Assembly: GCA_002831545.1 (NCBI GenBank)
Contig: CP025095.1
Span: 2,480,001-2,544,000, forward strand
Direction: 5' to 3'
Length of the DNA stretch: 64,000 nucleotides
Source: Streptococcus suis
GTDB lineage: Bacteria > Bacillota > Bacilli > Lactobacillales > Streptococcaceae
The translations under genes and the position numbers were made by a program. Shown here piece by piece: positions 1 to 10,353 of the stretch; within the stretch, counting starts at the first letter, position 1; every line of letters begins with the position of its first letter. Under the pieces are notes generated by a model. It did no database searches and was not told where the DNA came from. It saw nothing but the letters and a program-made list of their open reading frames with translations.

Positions 1-1005
<1,005 letters not shown>

Positions 1006-1019
1006 TATTTACCTCCATT

Positions 1020-2696
1020 TTATTCAATCGTTGGAAATCCATTTTCTTTCAATATTTGATTCATTTTTTTCAAAAACTCCAACTTGAAATTATCAAATAT
1101 TTCTTTATTTTCTTTTATTAATAATCGTCTATATTTGTTAATCGTCCGACCATCTACTGAATTGTACCATTTTTTACACACGTCAGACTTATTATCTCTA
1201 TAATTTCTAATATTAATCCCACAATCAATCATCGATTGTTTAAATTGCTCCTTTGTCTTGGATACTTCTTTAAAAAAGCTATCATCAGATTCTTTCTCTA
1301 GGATATAATTGACAATTTCTTTCTCAAAAGCAAAATTAGATTCTCTAATCGTAGGTATTTTTAGTATTTTATCAAAATTCCTATTGTTCAATTTTTTGTT
1401 ATCTACATCACCATCAAATACAATCATTGACATCGAATCTTTTAATAATGCCGTTGCTTCTGTCGCTAATTTCTCTAAAAAAGGCCAACTGTTCCCATCT
1501 TTTGAAGGTGATAAATTAGCTTGAAACTCACATTTCCTAGCTAATTCGGTTCCTATAATTGCTTTAATTAAACCTACTGCTACATCATCTTCACATAATA
1601 CTTTTATTTTTGTTAGATTACCCTTTTCTTCATTTTCTGTCAAAGTTAGCTCTCTTTTAGCATTTTTATACGAAGGGTTATGCCAAATCTCTAATCCTTT
1701 TTCATATGCTAATGTAATAAAATTAACCGCTATCTCATTTCTTTCAATTTCATGAGTCTTTTTCATGACTTCATCAATCAGGAATAATGAATGGGTATTG
1801 ATAATTATCTGTACATTGTAATCTTTAGACCATTTATGTAAAAAATTAAACAGATTCAACTGAGAAATCGGATGTAAACTGGCTTCAAATTCATCAATCG
1901 ATATCAGTCCTGTTAAGATTTTATTGTGTCCTCGATTAATATTTTCATCATATAATCGCATATAAGAAACTAAAATATTAACTATAGTACCTAAATTATC
2001 CTCTCCAGACGAGATAGAATCAATGTCATAATGAGAATTTTTAGGACCTATAGGTTGTTTTAAAACCGCTCCTGTAGCACTAGCATCAAATGTCTCAAAA
2101 TCAGAAAATTCTTCCTTTAACAAAACTTTACCAAAAAAATCAGCAATAAACGTCTTTTCACTCTCAGTATAATTAGCCACATTATTATTTGAAATATTTG
2201 TCTCCACTAGTGGGAATAATCGTTTCAAATTTATGTAGGTTGAAGGTAACGTGAAATTCCCATCACCTTTCTGACTACCACTTACAACCACGCGATGTCT
2301 TTCATAATTTCCTGTTGTTGAATTATTACTTGGATACACTCGAACAGGTTCCCTCAATAGTTCTTTACTACCATCTTGGATAATTTCCAAATTAAGATCA
2401 TATTCATATTTTTCAGTGTCTGTTTTCCCAGATAATTTAAATACCTGACTTAGTTGCGTCTTCAAACTATTATTAAATATATCTGTAAAATCCGTATTAT
2501 ACGGATGTGCAATCAATCCCATGATAGTTGATTTCATAGTTCCATTACGACCAGAAACAATTGTTATATTATCGGATAGAATAAACTCTTTATTTTCTAT
2601 ATTCCTAAACTTACGAATCAATATTCCCTTAACTTTACTGATTTTAACATCACTGTTATCAACAATCCCTAAGTCTTTTTTTGATCTGTATTCCAT
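1020..2696 (-). CDS. OLD-like AAA ATPase with C-terminal TOPRIM-like domain
   Basis: 558 residues. The N-terminal half is an SMC/RecF/OLD-type ATPase: FRNIENKEF, Walker A GRNGTMKS (about 49-56), signature-like SSGEDNLG (about 229) and Walker B SIDEFEASLHP followed by NTHSLFL (about 265-290). The C-terminal part has an acidic pattern KVLCEDD (about 365) and FDGDVD (about 427), as in TOPRIM nucleases of OLD, GajA or AriB type. The start is chosen because AAGGAG sits five bases before this ATG. Paired with the adjacent adenine methylase it suggests an anti-phage unit, but that role is inference. The Walker A lysine and acidic residues look intact. It could alternatively be a fused PARIS-like ATPase/effector. 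Confidence 0.75.
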   Translation of the reverse strand: MEYRSKKDLGIVDNSDVKISKVKGILIRKFRNIENKEFILSDNITIVSGRNGTMKSTIMGLIAHPYNTDFTDIFNNSLKTQLSQVFKLSGKTDTEKYEYDLNLEIIQDGSKELLREPVRVYPSNNSTTGNYERHRVVVSGSQKGDGNFTLPSTYINLKRLFPLVETNISNNNVANYTESEKTFIADFFGKVLLKEEFSDFETFDASATGAVLKQPIGPKNSHYDIDSISSGEDNLGTIVNILVSYMRLYDENINRGHNKILTGLISIDEFEASLHPISQLNLFNFLHKWSKDYNVQIIINTHSLFLIDEVMKKTHEIERNEIAVNFITLAYEKGLEIWHNPSYKNAKRELTLTENEEKGNLTKIKVLCEDDVAVGLIKAIIGTELARKCEFQANLSPSKDGNSWPFLEKLATEATALLKDSMSMIVFDGDVDNKKLNNRNFDKILKIPTIRESNFAFEKEIVNYILEKESDDSFFKEVSKTKEQFKQSMIDCGINIRNYRDNKSDVCKKWYNSVDGRTINKYRRLLIKENKEIFDNFKLEFLKKMNQILKENGFPTIE

Positions 2697-2836
2697 CATA
2701 GCTCCTTCAATAATTACATAATACAATAATAGTTATGTTTGCTCCAAACCACTCCAACTACTTGTGCAACTAATTTATAGCTTTCCCTACACAGCGAATT
2801 TTATCTTCTACATCTTTTATCTTTGTTTCTTTACTC

Positions 2837-3094
2837 TCACCCATAATGGTCCTTTAACGACAAGATATACAACTGGTCTGCTTCTACCATATAAATCAAC
2901 CGATTCTCCGCATCAATCCGTCTCGACCAGGCACCCTGATAATCATACTTCAAAGGTTCTGGCTTGGCAATTCCTTCAAAAGGATGTCGTTGCATATCCT
3001 TGATAATCTTATTGATTCGCTTCAGTGTTTTCTTATCCTGACCCTGCCAATTAAGATAGTCTTCCCAAGCATCCTCTGTAAAATGAATTCCCAT
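2837..3094 (-). CDS. yoeB: YoeB-family mRNA interferase toxin
   Basis: 85 residues matching Txe/YoeB throughout: WEDYLNWQGQDKKTLKRINK near the start, PFEGIAKPEPLKYD in the middle and the catalytic-end pattern SRRIDAENRLIY ... HYG. YoeB is a ribosome-dependent endoribonuclease held inactive by YefM. Length equals that of the E. coli protein (84). The gene starts one base after the stop of yefM. Key residues (Glu46-like, Arg65-like, C-terminal His-Tyr) appear present, so the toxin is probably active. Confidence 0.93.
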   Translation of the reverse strand: MGIHFTEDAWEDYLNWQGQDKKTLKRINKIIKDMQRHPFEGIAKPEPLKYDYQGAWSRRIDAENRLIYMVEADQLYILSLKDHYG

Positions 3095-3095
3095 G

Positions 3096-3356
3096 TTAGT
3101 CTGCCTCTATCAGATTGCGTTCTTGGGTTTGTCCCGCTTTGACTTGAGCCATACCACGCAAGACTTTCTGAGATAGGTAGGCGTTCCGAGCAACAGCGAG
3201 GGTTTCTTGTAAACTATCCCACTCGCTCTTTGAGAGTACAACAATATCTTCCTCAGGATTTTTATTAACCACGACCAAAGGCTCAAACTCGTCATTGACC
3301 TTTTTCATGTAGTCCTTTAAGTGATTTCGAAAATGGGAATATACAATAGCTTCCAT
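3096..3356 (-). CDS. yefM: YefM-family antitoxin
   Basis: 86 residues starting MEAIVYSHFRNHLKDYM, the Phd/YefM DNA-binding fold, with VVLSKSEWDSLQET in the middle, which is diagnostic of YefM. The ATG used has AAGAGG eight bases upstream; an in-frame TTG six bases earlier lacks that spacing. YefM binds and silences YoeB and represses its own promoter, here a near-consensus sigma-A site immediately upstream. It is the first gene of the pair, as usual. Confidence 0.93.
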   Translation of the reverse strand: MEAIVYSHFRNHLKDYMKKVNDEFEPLVVVNKNPEEDIVVLSKSEWDSLQETLAVARNAYLSQKVLRGMAQVKAGQTQERNLIEAD

Positions 3357-3385
3357 AAGCAATACCTCTTATCATTTCTAGGCTT

Positions 3386-3414
3386 ACTATAGCATAGAAA
3401 AAAAGAGTTGTCAA
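3386..3414 (-). promoter_or_regulatory. Promoter of yefM-yoeB
   Basis: On the minus strand TTGACA (3414-3409) is followed after exactly 17 bases by TATAGT (3391-3386), about 30 bases before the yefM start. Autorepression by YefM/YoeB at this site is expected from the family. Confidence 0.85.
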
Positions 3415-3431
3415 ACTTATTGTACAACTCT

Positions 3432-3886
3432 TTATCGATTCTCCACCTTCCACTCACCGTCTTCAAACCAGAAAAAATTCTCCGTCAGCTGTGGCTGTTC
3501 AAAGATTTCCAACATAGCTTCAAAACCGTCTGCCAGCTGAACATTCTTCAGGTCGCACGATCAATCCAAAAGACTTCTCCCTCATCAGAAGATTGGAGAA
3601 CTCCTGAAAAATGGCTGGTTTTGTAGCAAAATACCAGATAGCGATAATGGTCAGTAGGATCCGTCCAGTTTTGAATGCCGCAGAGTTCAAGATTGGATAC
3701 CGTCAAGCCTGTTTCTTCTTTGACCTCACGGATGACGGAGGAAATGATACTCTCGCCACGTTCAACATTACCACCAGGAAACGTGACTCCAGGCCACTTT
3801 TCAGATTTCCTATCCTGGACCAATACCTGCTGACCATCTGTAATCATACACATATTGGTTAGGATGACTTGTTCTGTCCTACTCAT
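3432..3886 (-). pseudogene. NUDIX hydrolase (MutT-like), frameshifted near the 3' end
   Basis: The reading MSRTEQVILTNMCMITDG... holds a full NUDIX box (GGNVERGES ... REVKEETG, residues about 38-60), as in 8-oxo-dGTP/purine nucleotide diphosphatases. It stops after 112 residues at FWIDRAT. Adding one base near 3550 restores DLKNVQLADGF ... WKVENR in the next frame to a stop at 3434-3432, giving the ~150 residues usual for the family. So one base has been lost, or misread. The catalytic box is intact, so a shortened product could still be made. The gene lies between the two toxin-antitoxin pairs. Confidence 0.8.
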
Positions 3887-3892
3887 ACTCTC

Positions 3893-4222
3893 TCACTTCA
3901 ACAACTTGACATAATCACTCTTGGTCGCAAAAAGGTGACCAACTCGCACTTCATTTTCTACCACGCGATAGAGGGCAATGTAGTCTTTTCCAATGACATA
4001 GCCTCGGGTCAGATGAGGCGGGTCTATCTGTTTACCAAAACGGTTATCGGCGTTAAAGCCACGTTCAGGAAAAATTTGCAAACTCTCCAATGCTTCGACA
4101 ATCATCCCGATTCGTCTTTTGGCAATTTCTTCTGAGAACTGTTCCGAGAAATAGGCGTAAATAACTGCCAATTCCTTCTCCACTGCTGGAGCAAGCATCA
4201 CTGAATATGACTCAAATTCCAT
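3893..4222 (-). CDS. RelE/ParE-superfamily toxin
   Basis: 109 residues from the ATG at 4222, which lies inside the 3' end of the antitoxin gene; a GTG five codons upstream is also possible. The pattern AVIYAYFSEQFSEEIAKRRIG, LQIFPERG and GYVIGKDYIALYRVVENEV is typical of ParE/RelE fold toxins. Whether it cleaves mRNA or poisons gyrase cannot be told from sequence. It overlaps the upstream antitoxin by 11 bases, the usual coupled layout. Confidence 0.85.
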   Translation of the reverse strand: MEFESYSVMLAPAVEKELAVIYAYFSEQFSEEIAKRRIGMIVEALESLQIFPERGFNADNRFGKQIDPPHLTRGYVIGKDYIALYRVVENEVRVGHLFATKSDYVKLLK

Positions 4223-4499
4223 ACTTCTCTTTGACACTTTCTAGGCTGATCCCTTGACCTGCCTCAATCGCCTGTTGGTTTTCCTGTATTTCCTTCTGAA
4301 GCTGTAAAAATAACTCTTCTCTTTCCAATTCCTCTTCAGTCAGAATTGGCAACTCATTTTTTACAGCAATGTTTTGCAAAAAGAGATTGAAACCAGCCGT
4401 CAAATCCAACTGGTTCATAGCAAATATTTCCTTGGCTTTTTCCAAAAGTCTGGAGTCAGTTTTAAAATTTACTTGGGCATCTTTTTTTATAGTTATCAA
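4212..4499 (-). CDS. RelB/DinJ-family antitoxin
   Basis: 95 residues with an N-terminal ribbon-helix-helix of RelB/DinJ type (VNFKTDSRLLEKAKEIF, then LDLTAGFNLFLQ) and a charged C-terminal tail for toxin binding. The start is TTG, chosen because AGGAGG lies nine bases upstream and no in-frame ATG fits the conserved N-terminus. It is the first gene of the antitoxin-toxin pair and probably represses its own promoter. Confidence 0.87.
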   Translation of the reverse strand: MITIKKDAQVNFKTDSRLLEKAKEIFAMNQLDLTAGFNLFLQNIAVKNELPILTEEELEREELFLQLQKEIQENQQAIEAGQGISLESVKEKYGI

Positions 4500-4524
4500 T
4501 CTAGTCCGCCTCCTAGTTTTCTAT

Positions 4525-4553
4525 ATTGTAACATGAATATATCTCAGTAGCAA
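4525..4553 (-). promoter_or_regulatory. Promoter of the relB-relE type pair
   Basis: TTGCTA (4553-4548), 17-base spacer, TACAAT (4530-4525) preceded by TG at the extended -10 position. It lies about 25 bases before the TTG start of the antitoxin gene. Confidence 0.7.
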
Positions 4554-4596
4554 TCTTCAAAAAAGCAGAAATAGTAATATTTCCGCTCTAGATTCC

Positions 4597-4965
4597 CTAT
4601 CTCCCCAAATCATCAAAATAATAGAGATTCAAAAATTCTTCCTCAGTAACAGGACGTTCAAAATTGTAAAACCAGCGATAGACTTCCACGGCTGGGCCAT
4701 CAAACTCTACCCTGTCGTCCATTTCTTGCACACCGGCAATATGAAACAAACGGCTCTGCTTCCAAATACCATCCGCATTGACATAGCCATCTTCAACTAA
4801 ACCACGCAAATAGTCTGCTAGTTTGTTCTTATCAACCTGCTCATCCTCCCAAACAAGGACATCAGCCGGCAGCAAGTAGGTCACTTCTTCATAAGATGAA
4901 TAATTTTCATAAGAAGGTTCAAACTCGTTTTTAACCAAGCACTTAACAGCGTAGACCCTATCCAT
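4597..4965 (-). CDS. Hypothetical 122-residue protein coupled to rnmV
   Basis: I do not recognise a family. The start ATG overlaps the end of rnmV (ATGGATAG), which implies translational coupling. The protein is acidic with many aromatic residues (YLLPADVLVWEDE, YRWFYNFERPVTEEEF) and shows no signal peptide or membrane segment. Its codon use resembles rnmV rather than the AT-rich island that follows, so it is probably an old member of the tatD-rnmV operon. Confidence 0.7.
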   Translation of the reverse strand: MDRVYAVKCLVKNEFEPSYENYSSYEEVTYLLPADVLVWEDEQVDKNKLADYLRGLVEDGYVNADGIWKQSRLFHIAGVQEMDDRVEFDGPAVEVYRWFYNFERPVTEEEFLNLYYFDDLGR

Positions 4966-5527
4966 GATAGCTCTCCATAGCCTCTTCCACTTCCGCCAGA
5001 CCAATCCCAAACAGCTCCAAGCGTCTGAGCAGTTGCTTGCCGTTGCAGTAGCCGATACGGAGCTTTTCTCCCAGATACTCTCTCCTCTTGCGACTGTCAC
5101 CGCCCATAAGAAGGCCTAGACGCATCAGGTCTGACTTGCTGATATCAAAGTTATTTTCATCATCATAATAGCCACGCAGGCCTGCAAGGGCCTTTTCCAA
5201 GTCTTCAAAGCTGGCGTGCTCAATGCCCAAGGACCGCCCTTTTGTCTTGGACTTAGGTGTAGCCTCGTCCCGCTGTAAGAAAGCGTGTTTGACCGTGGGA
5301 ATGGCCTGCATAATGATCTTTCGAATCCGCTCGCCATTGTAGTCTGGGTCAGTAAAGACAATGACGCCTCGCAGGTCATGGAGTTTCTCGATGCGTTCCA
5401 AGTCATCGTCTGATATGGCAGAGCCTCTGGTTTCGTAGGTATCCACCTCGTAAAACCGCTTCAAGTTTGCCGTATCATCCTTGCCCTCGACAACGAGGAC
5501 TTCTTGTATCTTAATTTTCTGAGTCAA
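4958..5527 (-). CDS. rnmV: Ribonuclease M5 (5S rRNA maturation)
   Basis: 189 residues. The TOPRIM core is visible as VLVVEGKDD near the start and FTDPDYNGERIRK (about 57-69), with the GIEHASFEDLEKAL segment typical of RNase M5, which trims 5S rRNA precursors. The start is TTG at 5527: AAGGAG lies 11 bases upstream and the length then equals the family norm of about 186-190. A longer in-frame ATG at 5617 would add a basic tail antisense-like to tatD coding and is rejected. It overlaps the tatD 3' end by 17 bases. Confidence 0.92.
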   Translation of the reverse strand: MTQKIKIQEVLVVEGKDDTANLKRFYEVDTYETRGSAISDDDLERIEKLHDLRGVIVFTDPDYNGERIRKIIMQAIPTVKHAFLQRDEATPKSKTKGRSLGIEHASFEDLEKALAGLRGYYDDENNFDISKSDLMRLGLLMGGDSRKRREYLGEKLRIGYCNGKQLLRRLELFGIGLAEVEEAMESYHG

Positions 5528-6293
5528 TTCTGAACAAGCTCCTTGCATTCTCGTAGGTCGCTTTCGCCACTTCTTCGACCGACTGGTTGCGAAGCTGGGC
5601 CAGCATTTCCACCACATATCTGGTGTAGCCGGTGCGATTTTCCCGACCCCGCTTGGGAACAGGCGCTAAGTAGGGTGCGTCCGTCTCGACCAGGATTTTT
5701 TCTAGGGGCAATGCTTGCGCCGCTTCCTGAAGTTCGACAGCTTTTTTGAAGGTCACCACTCCCGAGAAGGAGATGTGCATGCCCAGGTCCATGAAGGCCT
5801 GAGCCTCCTCCAGAGTGCCAGAGAAGGAATGCATGATGCCTCCGCGTAGACCGACGCCGACTTCCTTGATGAGCTGGTAAGTATCTTCCAAAGCATCACG
5901 CGTATGAACCACAAAGGGTAAATCCAACTGCTTGGCCAGCTCCATCTGCCGCTTGAAGACACGGGCCTGGGTTTCCTTATCTGCCGTCATCCAGTAGTAA
6001 TCCAGTCCAATCTCTCCCAGGGCAATGACCTTGGGATGCTGGAGAGCCTTGAGTAGATAACATTCAACTTCCTCGTCATAAGTGCCAGCCTCTGTCGGAT
6101 GCCAACCCAATGTCAGATAGATTTCAGGATGCTGATCAGCAAGCTCCATAGCCTTGTCAATGGTTGCTCGGTCAAAACCGACAACGTTGTGGAGAGTGAC
6201 CCCCATTTCCTTGGCAAAGTCTAATTCTTCTTGGACCCGACCGTCAAACTGCTCTACGTTGAGGTGGGTATGTGTATCAAAAATTTGTATCAT
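5511..6293 (-). CDS. tatD: TatD-family metal-dependent DNase
   Basis: 260 residues. Metal ligands of the TatD amidohydrolase fold are all present: DTHTHL (His8, His10), GEIGLDYY (Glu near 93), VVHTRDA (His near 129), IMHSFSG (His near 154) and VETDAPYLAP (Asp near 204). TatD proteins are Mg-dependent 3'-5' exonucleases implicated in DNA repair and breakdown. It is first in the tatD-rnmV-(orf122) operon, conserved in Firmicutes. Confidence 0.93.
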   Translation of the reverse strand: MIQIFDTHTHLNVEQFDGRVQEELDFAKEMGVTLHNVVGFDRATIDKAMELADQHPEIYLTLGWHPTEAGTYDEEVECYLLKALQHPKVIALGEIGLDYYWMTADKETQARVFKRQMELAKQLDLPFVVHTRDALEDTYQLIKEVGVGLRGGIMHSFSGTLEEAQAFMDLGMHISFSGVVTFKKAVELQEAAQALPLEKILVETDAPYLAPVPKRGRENRTGYTRYVVEMLAQLRNQSVEEVAKATYENARSLFRIDSEN

Positions 6294-6351
6294 CGTTCCA
6301 TCACTTTCTTTCCTACTATTGTAACATATTTCAGAAGATTCTTATGAGAAG

Positions 6352-6382
6352 AAAAAAACCAGCAGACTCGAGTTTCTGCTGG
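6352..6382 (-). terminator. Terminator after rpmH
   Basis: On the minus strand CCAGCAGA, an eight-base loop, TCTGCTGG and then a run of T. It follows the rpmH stop by 18 bases and separates rpmH from tatD. Confidence 0.85.
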
Positions 6383-6399
6383 CTTCTCTTTTCATCTTC

Positions 6400-6537
6400 T
6401 TATGCTACTGTAAGAACTTTACGTCCCTTACGGCGACGAGCAGCTAACACGCGACGGCCGTTTTTAGTTGCCATACGGCTACGGAAACCGTGTTTACGCG
6501 CGCGACGGATTTTACTTGGTTGAAAAGTACGTTTCAC
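6400..6537 (-). CDS. rpmH: Ribosomal protein bL34
   Basis: 45 residues, highly basic: [18 protein letters not shown] then [19 protein letters not shown], unmistakable bL34 of the large subunit. The start codon is GTG with AGGAGG eight bases before it. It has its own promoter and terminator and sits just downstream of the rnpA-yidC-jag operon; in most bacteria it directly precedes rnpA, while streptococci often have it separated, as here. Confidence 0.95.
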
Positions 6538-6611
6538 GATGAATACCTCCTCTTAGATTCTTGTATTCGTTTAGCCGGCTAGTTTTGATCAGTTACTAAA
6601 CATACCAAACT

Positions 6612-6640
6612 ATTTTATATAAATTCTGTTCGTTTGTCAA
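6612..6640 (-). promoter_or_regulatory. Promoter of rpmH
   Basis: TTGACA (6640-6635), 17 bases, TAAAAT (6617-6612), about 75 bases before the GTG start, leaving a short leader. Confidence 0.75.
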
Positions 6641-6683
6641 GCTATTCTGCCATACTTTTAGGAAAGAATCAGAAAATCATTGA

Positions 6684-6708
6684 AAAAAGAGGACTAGCCT
6701 CTTTTTAA
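6684..6708 (-). terminator. Terminator after jag
   Basis: Minus strand AAAGAGG, loop CTAGT, CCTCTTT followed by further T. It begins within the jag stop codon region and ends the rnpA-yidC-jag transcript. Confidence 0.8.
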
Positions 6709-7700
6709 TCATGATTCCCTTCAATATCTACGACGACATATCGGTTCGGCTCGCTGCCTTCTGAATAGCTTGTCAAACCATCCATTTTAGAGATAATGCG
6801 GTGGATAATTTTACGCTCACTACTTGACATCGGATCTGTATGGTAGGCTTCCTGCTCTGCCAAAACACGTTCTGCCAATTTTTGTGCGTAGCCTTGAAGA
6901 ACCTCTGCGCGGTGTTCTACATAATCATTCACATTGATTGTGATATAGAAATTACGCTCATAACGGTTGTATAAGAAGTTCTGAGCCAAAAGTTGCAAGG
7001 CCTTTAAGACTTTTCCGTGATAACCGATAACACGACCTGGTTCATTGGTATCCACTTGAATATTGATTGTACGGCGATTATGACTTGTATCAATACGCGC
7101 CTCAACATCCATATCATCCAGAATTTCTTGTACATAAGCTGTCACTTCCGAAACAACTTGTTCAATATCATACTGGGGCTCAATCTTAATATCTAAATCA
7201 GCAAAATTATCTGCTTGATTTTCTGAGACGACTTCTTGATTTACGTCTTCCTTAGCAGATGTTGTTGCCTCTGTAGTAGTTAGTAAATCCTCTGAAAGAA
7301 TTTCAATCCGACCTGTTTCTTCCAAAATCGTTGTCGCTTCTTTTTCATTTTTCAAGATCTGCGCTTTAATATCATCATCAAGCGTTTGACCAGACTTTTC
7401 AAATTCTTTCACCGCTGCAACAACTTTCCCAAGGTCAATTGTAGCTTCTGACACACTCTTCACTGGTTCATTGAGGTCATTGATTTCATCTGGAACGCCA
7501 CGAACTGCTTTCTGATTAGCCTTAACAACCGTTGTTTCATTGATGACATCAATATCCACAATCGCTGGCTTTCTACCGAAACCAAGGAAACCTTTTTTCT
7601 CACGCGCAACCACAGTAATATGTGCTTTTTTTCGAGGAATATTTAGCTCTACCAAGCCATTCTGGATGGCCTCTTCAACACTTGCTCCTGTAAATTTCAT
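6705..7700 (-). CDS. jag: RNA-binding protein Jag/KhpB (EloR)
   Basis: 331 residues. Jag-N domain at 1-50 (MKFTGASVEEAIQNGL, KKGFLGFGRKPA), a long acidic linker, a KH domain at about 185-255 ending in the GYHGKVLKALQ loop, and an R3H domain (SSERKIIHRII) near the C-terminus. In streptococci the protein (KhpB/EloR) works with KhpA and StkP to control cell elongation and binds RNA. The ATG at 7700 is preceded by GGAGAG and matches the conserved N-terminus; an upstream in-frame ATG would add a basic run inside yidC. It follows yidC by 19 bases. Confidence 0.93.
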   Translation of the reverse strand: MKFTGASVEEAIQNGLVELNIPRKKAHITVVAREKKGFLGFGRKPAIVDIDVINETTVVKANQKAVRGVPDEINDLNEPVKSVSEATIDLGKVVAAVKEFEKSGQTLDDDIKAQILKNEKEATTILEETGRIEILSEDLLTTTEATTSAKEDVNQEVVSENQADNFADLDIKIEPQYDIEQVVSEVTAYVQEILDDMDVEARIDTSHNRRTINIQVDTNEPGRVIGYHGKVLKALQLLAQNFLYNRYERNFYITINVNDYVEHRAEVLQGYAQKLAERVLAEQEAYHTDPMSSSERKIIHRIISKMDGLTSYSEGSEPNRYVVVDIEGNHD

Positions 7701-7719
7701 CTTCTCTCTCCTAGTTTTC

Positions 7720-8532
7720 CTATTTCTTTTTCTGTGCTTTTTTCTGTGCCCGTCGGATTTTTGCCTGACGCTCTTTTTCCGCATCAATTTTCGCTTGACG
7801 CTCTGCTATTATTTTAAAAGGATTATTGAACACCAAGGTTTGAGCAACCTGATAGGCATTTGACACTGTCCAATACAAAGCCACCCCACTAGCAGCTGCC
7901 ACAGCAAAGAAAAAAATCACCACGGGCATGGCATAGGTCATAATTGTCATAGCCATATTCTTCTCAATTGCTGATTTATTGGTCAACCATGAGCTGAGGA
8001 ATGTAAACACTGCAGCCATAATCGGCAAAATAAAGAGCGGATCCGGCTCCCCAAGATTTAACCAAAGGAAGTGACCTACTTTCAAGGCTTCAACACGCGT
8101 CAGAGCTTGAAAGAGGGCCAAAAGGATTGGCATTTGAATAAAGAGCGGAATCATGGACGCTCTCATGCTGACGCCATTCTCTTTATAGAGAGCTTGCGTT
8201 GCTTCATAGAGCTGCTGGCGACTTTCCATATCCGTTCCTGGATACTCCGCTTGCAACTTTTTCAGCTTAGGTTGAAGCTCCTGCATCTTCCGTGAGGAAT
8301 TCATCTGTATTTGGAACAACGGCAACAGAAGGGTTCGAATTAAAATGGTAAAAAGTATAATACCGATTCCAATTTGACCGTTGATAGATAGGAACTGAAT
8401 AATGCTGGCAAACCAGTAAATTAATCTATCCCACGCATCTGTAGATTGACTGGTCACTGGCCCTGTTCCGCAGGCTGTTAAAACAATTAGAGATGCTACC
8501 AGTAGACCTGCCCATTTAACTTTCTTTTTCAA
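7720..8532 (-). CDS. yidC: Membrane protein insertase YidC/OxaA (lipoprotein type)
   Basis: 270 residues. Lipoprotein signal with lipobox LTAC (Cys21), then the five-helix YidC core with [13 protein letters not shown] and the conserved membrane part ending [15 protein letters not shown], and a lysine-rich C-terminal tail that can contact ribosomes. It inserts membrane proteins with or without SecYEG. The start is TTG, overlapping the end of rnpA by 17 bases. Streptococci carry two yidC genes; the copy next to rnpA is usually called yidC1. Confidence 0.93.
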   Translation of the reverse strand: MKKKVKWAGLLVASLIVLTACGTGPVTSQSTDAWDRLIYWFASIIQFLSINGQIGIGIILFTILIRTLLLPLFQIQMNSSRKMQELQPKLKKLQAEYPGTDMESRQQLYEATQALYKENGVSMRASMIPLFIQMPILLALFQALTRVEALKVGHFLWLNLGEPDPLFILPIMAAVFTFLSSWLTNKSAIEKNMAMTIMTYAMPVVIFFFAVAAASGVALYWTVSNAYQVAQTLVFNNPFKIIAERQAKIDAEKERQAKIRRAQKKAQKKK

Positions 8533-8875
8533 TCACAACACCTTCCTGGTATAGTTTAGCTAGTTTCAAAACATGGATGAGGTTTTGCTTCATTTCTTGA
8601 TAGGACAATTCCTCTACACCTTTTCGAGCAATGATAACAAAGTCATCTGCTACCAGTTGATGTTGGCATTCAATTAAGATGTGACGAATCCTGCGCTTAA
8701 TCCTATTTCGCATGACAGCGTTTCCCAATTTTTTGCTGACAGATAGCCCTACTCGAAAATGCTTCTGTTCCCCAGCTAAATGATAGACAACAAACTTTCG
8801 GTTAGCTACATTGTTTCCTTTTGTAAAAATGTCATTAAAATCTCGTTCACGCTTGACACGATAGCTTTTTTTCAA
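8516..8875 (-). CDS. rnpA: Ribonuclease P protein component
   Basis: 119 residues: [16 protein letters not shown] at the start and the RNR motif [15 protein letters not shown] (about 55-69) that contacts the RNase P RNA. It matures the 5' ends of tRNAs. The start is TTG with a GGAG site about seven bases upstream. First gene of rnpA-yidC-jag. Confidence 0.95.
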   Translation of the reverse strand: MKKSYRVKRERDFNDIFTKGNNVANRKFVVYHLAGEQKHFRVGLSVSKKLGNAVMRNRIKRRIRHILIECQHQLVADDFVIIARKGVEELSYQEMKQNLIHVLKLAKLYQEGVVIEKES

Positions 8876-8905
8876 ACTGCCACTCCATCTTTCAAAATTA
8901 CTTCT

Positions 8906-8933
8906 ATTATACCATAAAATTCAAAAAAACCAA
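8906..8933 (-). promoter_or_regulatory. Promoter of rnpA-yidC-jag
   Basis: TTGGTT (8933-8928), 16-base spacer, TATAAT (8911-8906) preceded by TGG (extended -10). It sits between the argH stop and the rnpA start. Confidence 0.7.
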
Positions 8934-8945
8934 TAAACATACCGT

Positions 8946-10340
8946 TTAGAGGCCTTTCGAAGCGATTATTTGTGCTTTTGCTTGCTGAATTTGCTGACGA
9001 ATGGATTCAAATCCAGTTCCACCTAGCGAATTTCTGCGTGAAACGGCTGTTTCCGATTCTAGAGCTGTATAAATATCCGGTCCAATGACAGGCGACAACT
9101 CTTGATAACGTTCCAAAGGAACATCTTGTAAATAATAGCCTGCCTTGCTGCATTCTAATACCAATTTACCTACAATCTCATGCGCCTGGCGGAAGGGTAA
9201 GCCCTTGCTGGCCAGATAATCTGCCAACTCTGTCGCATTTGAAAAGTCCTTCTCTGTCGATTGAGCCATCCTTTCCTTATGGACTGTCATAGATTGCAAC
9301 ATCCCTGCCAAAATATCGATAGATACTAAAATCGTTTCCGCACTATCAAACATGCCTTCCTTGTCCTCTTGCAAGTCCTTGTTATAGGTTAAAGGCAGGG
9401 ATTTCATGACTGTCAGTAGGCCAACTAAGTTCCCATAAACTCTACCAGTTTTCCCCCGAATCAGCTCAGCCATATCTGGATTTTTCTTCTGAGGCATGAT
9501 GGAAGAACCTGTTGAAAAGGTATCGGATAGGGTGACAAATTGGTATTCATGTGAACACCAGTTAATGATTTCTTCACACAAACGCGACATGTGCATCATG
9601 AGAATGCTGGCATTGGAGAGGAATTCCAGTATAAAATCACGGTCAGAAACGGCATCAAGAGAATTACTATAGGGCTTAGCAAATCCCATCAAATCAGACG
9701 TCATCTGACGGTCAATCGGAAAGGTTGTCCCTGCCAAGGCCGCCGCACCAAGTGGGGATACATCTGTATGCTGCATGTTGAATGCAAAGCGCTCACTGTC
9801 TCGGCTGAACATGTTGTAATAGGCTAACAAGTGCTGAGCAAAACTAATAGGCTGGGCATGTTGCAAGTGGGTATAGCCGGGCATGATGGTTTCCACATGC
9901 TCCTGTGCAAGGTCTACTAAAATCTGACGTAGGTTGGCTAATTTGTCTACAACTTGAAAGAGTGTATCCTTCAGATAAAGGTGCATATCCGTTGCTACTT
10001 GATCGTTACGAGAACGAGCTGTGTGGAGTTTACCTGCAACTGAGCCTATTTTATCCGTCAATAGACTTTCGATATTCATGTGAATGTCTTCGTTACGAAC
10101 ATCAAACACTAACTTGCCAGCCTCATAGCCTGCTAACAATTCTTCCAGACCAGTTTGAATAGCCTGAGCTTCTTCTTGATTGATAATCCCTGTGGCTCCG
10201 AGCATCTTGACATGGGCTAAAGAACCCTGAATATCATACTTGGCCAGTTTTTGATCAAATCGGATGGAAGCTCCGAATTCTTCTACCCATTCCTCAAGAC
10301 TGGCTTCAAAGCGACCGCCCCATAATTTCTTTGCTTCCAT
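8946..10340 (-). CDS. argH: Argininosuccinate lyase
   Basis: 464 residues, full family length. Starts LWGGRFE, has [26 protein letters not shown] and the fumarase/ASL signature [12 protein letters not shown]. It splits argininosuccinate into arginine and fumarate, the last step of arginine synthesis from citrulline. It follows argG after 13 bases as the second gene of an argGH operon controlled by the ARG-box promoter upstream of argG. Confidence 0.96.
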   Translation of the reverse strand: MEAKKLWGGRFEASLEEWVEEFGASIRFDQKLAKYDIQGSLAHVKMLGATGIINQEEAQAIQTGLEELLAGYEAGKLVFDVRNEDIHMNIESLLTDKIGSVAGKLHTARSRNDQVATDMHLYLKDTLFQVVDKLANLRQILVDLAQEHVETIMPGYTHLQHAQPISFAQHLLAYYNMFSRDSERFAFNMQHTDVSPLGAAALAGTTFPIDRQMTSDLMGFAKPYSNSLDAVSDRDFILEFLSNASILMMHMSRLCEEIINWCSHEYQFVTLSDTFSTGSSIMPQKKNPDMAELIRGKTGRVYGNLVGLLTVMKSLPLTYNKDLQEDKEGMFDSAETILVSIDILAGMLQSMTVHKERMAQSTEKDFSNATELADYLASKGLPFRQAHEIVGKLVLECSKAGYYLQDVPLERYQELSPVIGPDIYTALESETAVSRRNSLGGTGFESIRQQIQQAKAQIIASKGL

Positions 10341-10353
10341 ACACTCCTACTTT

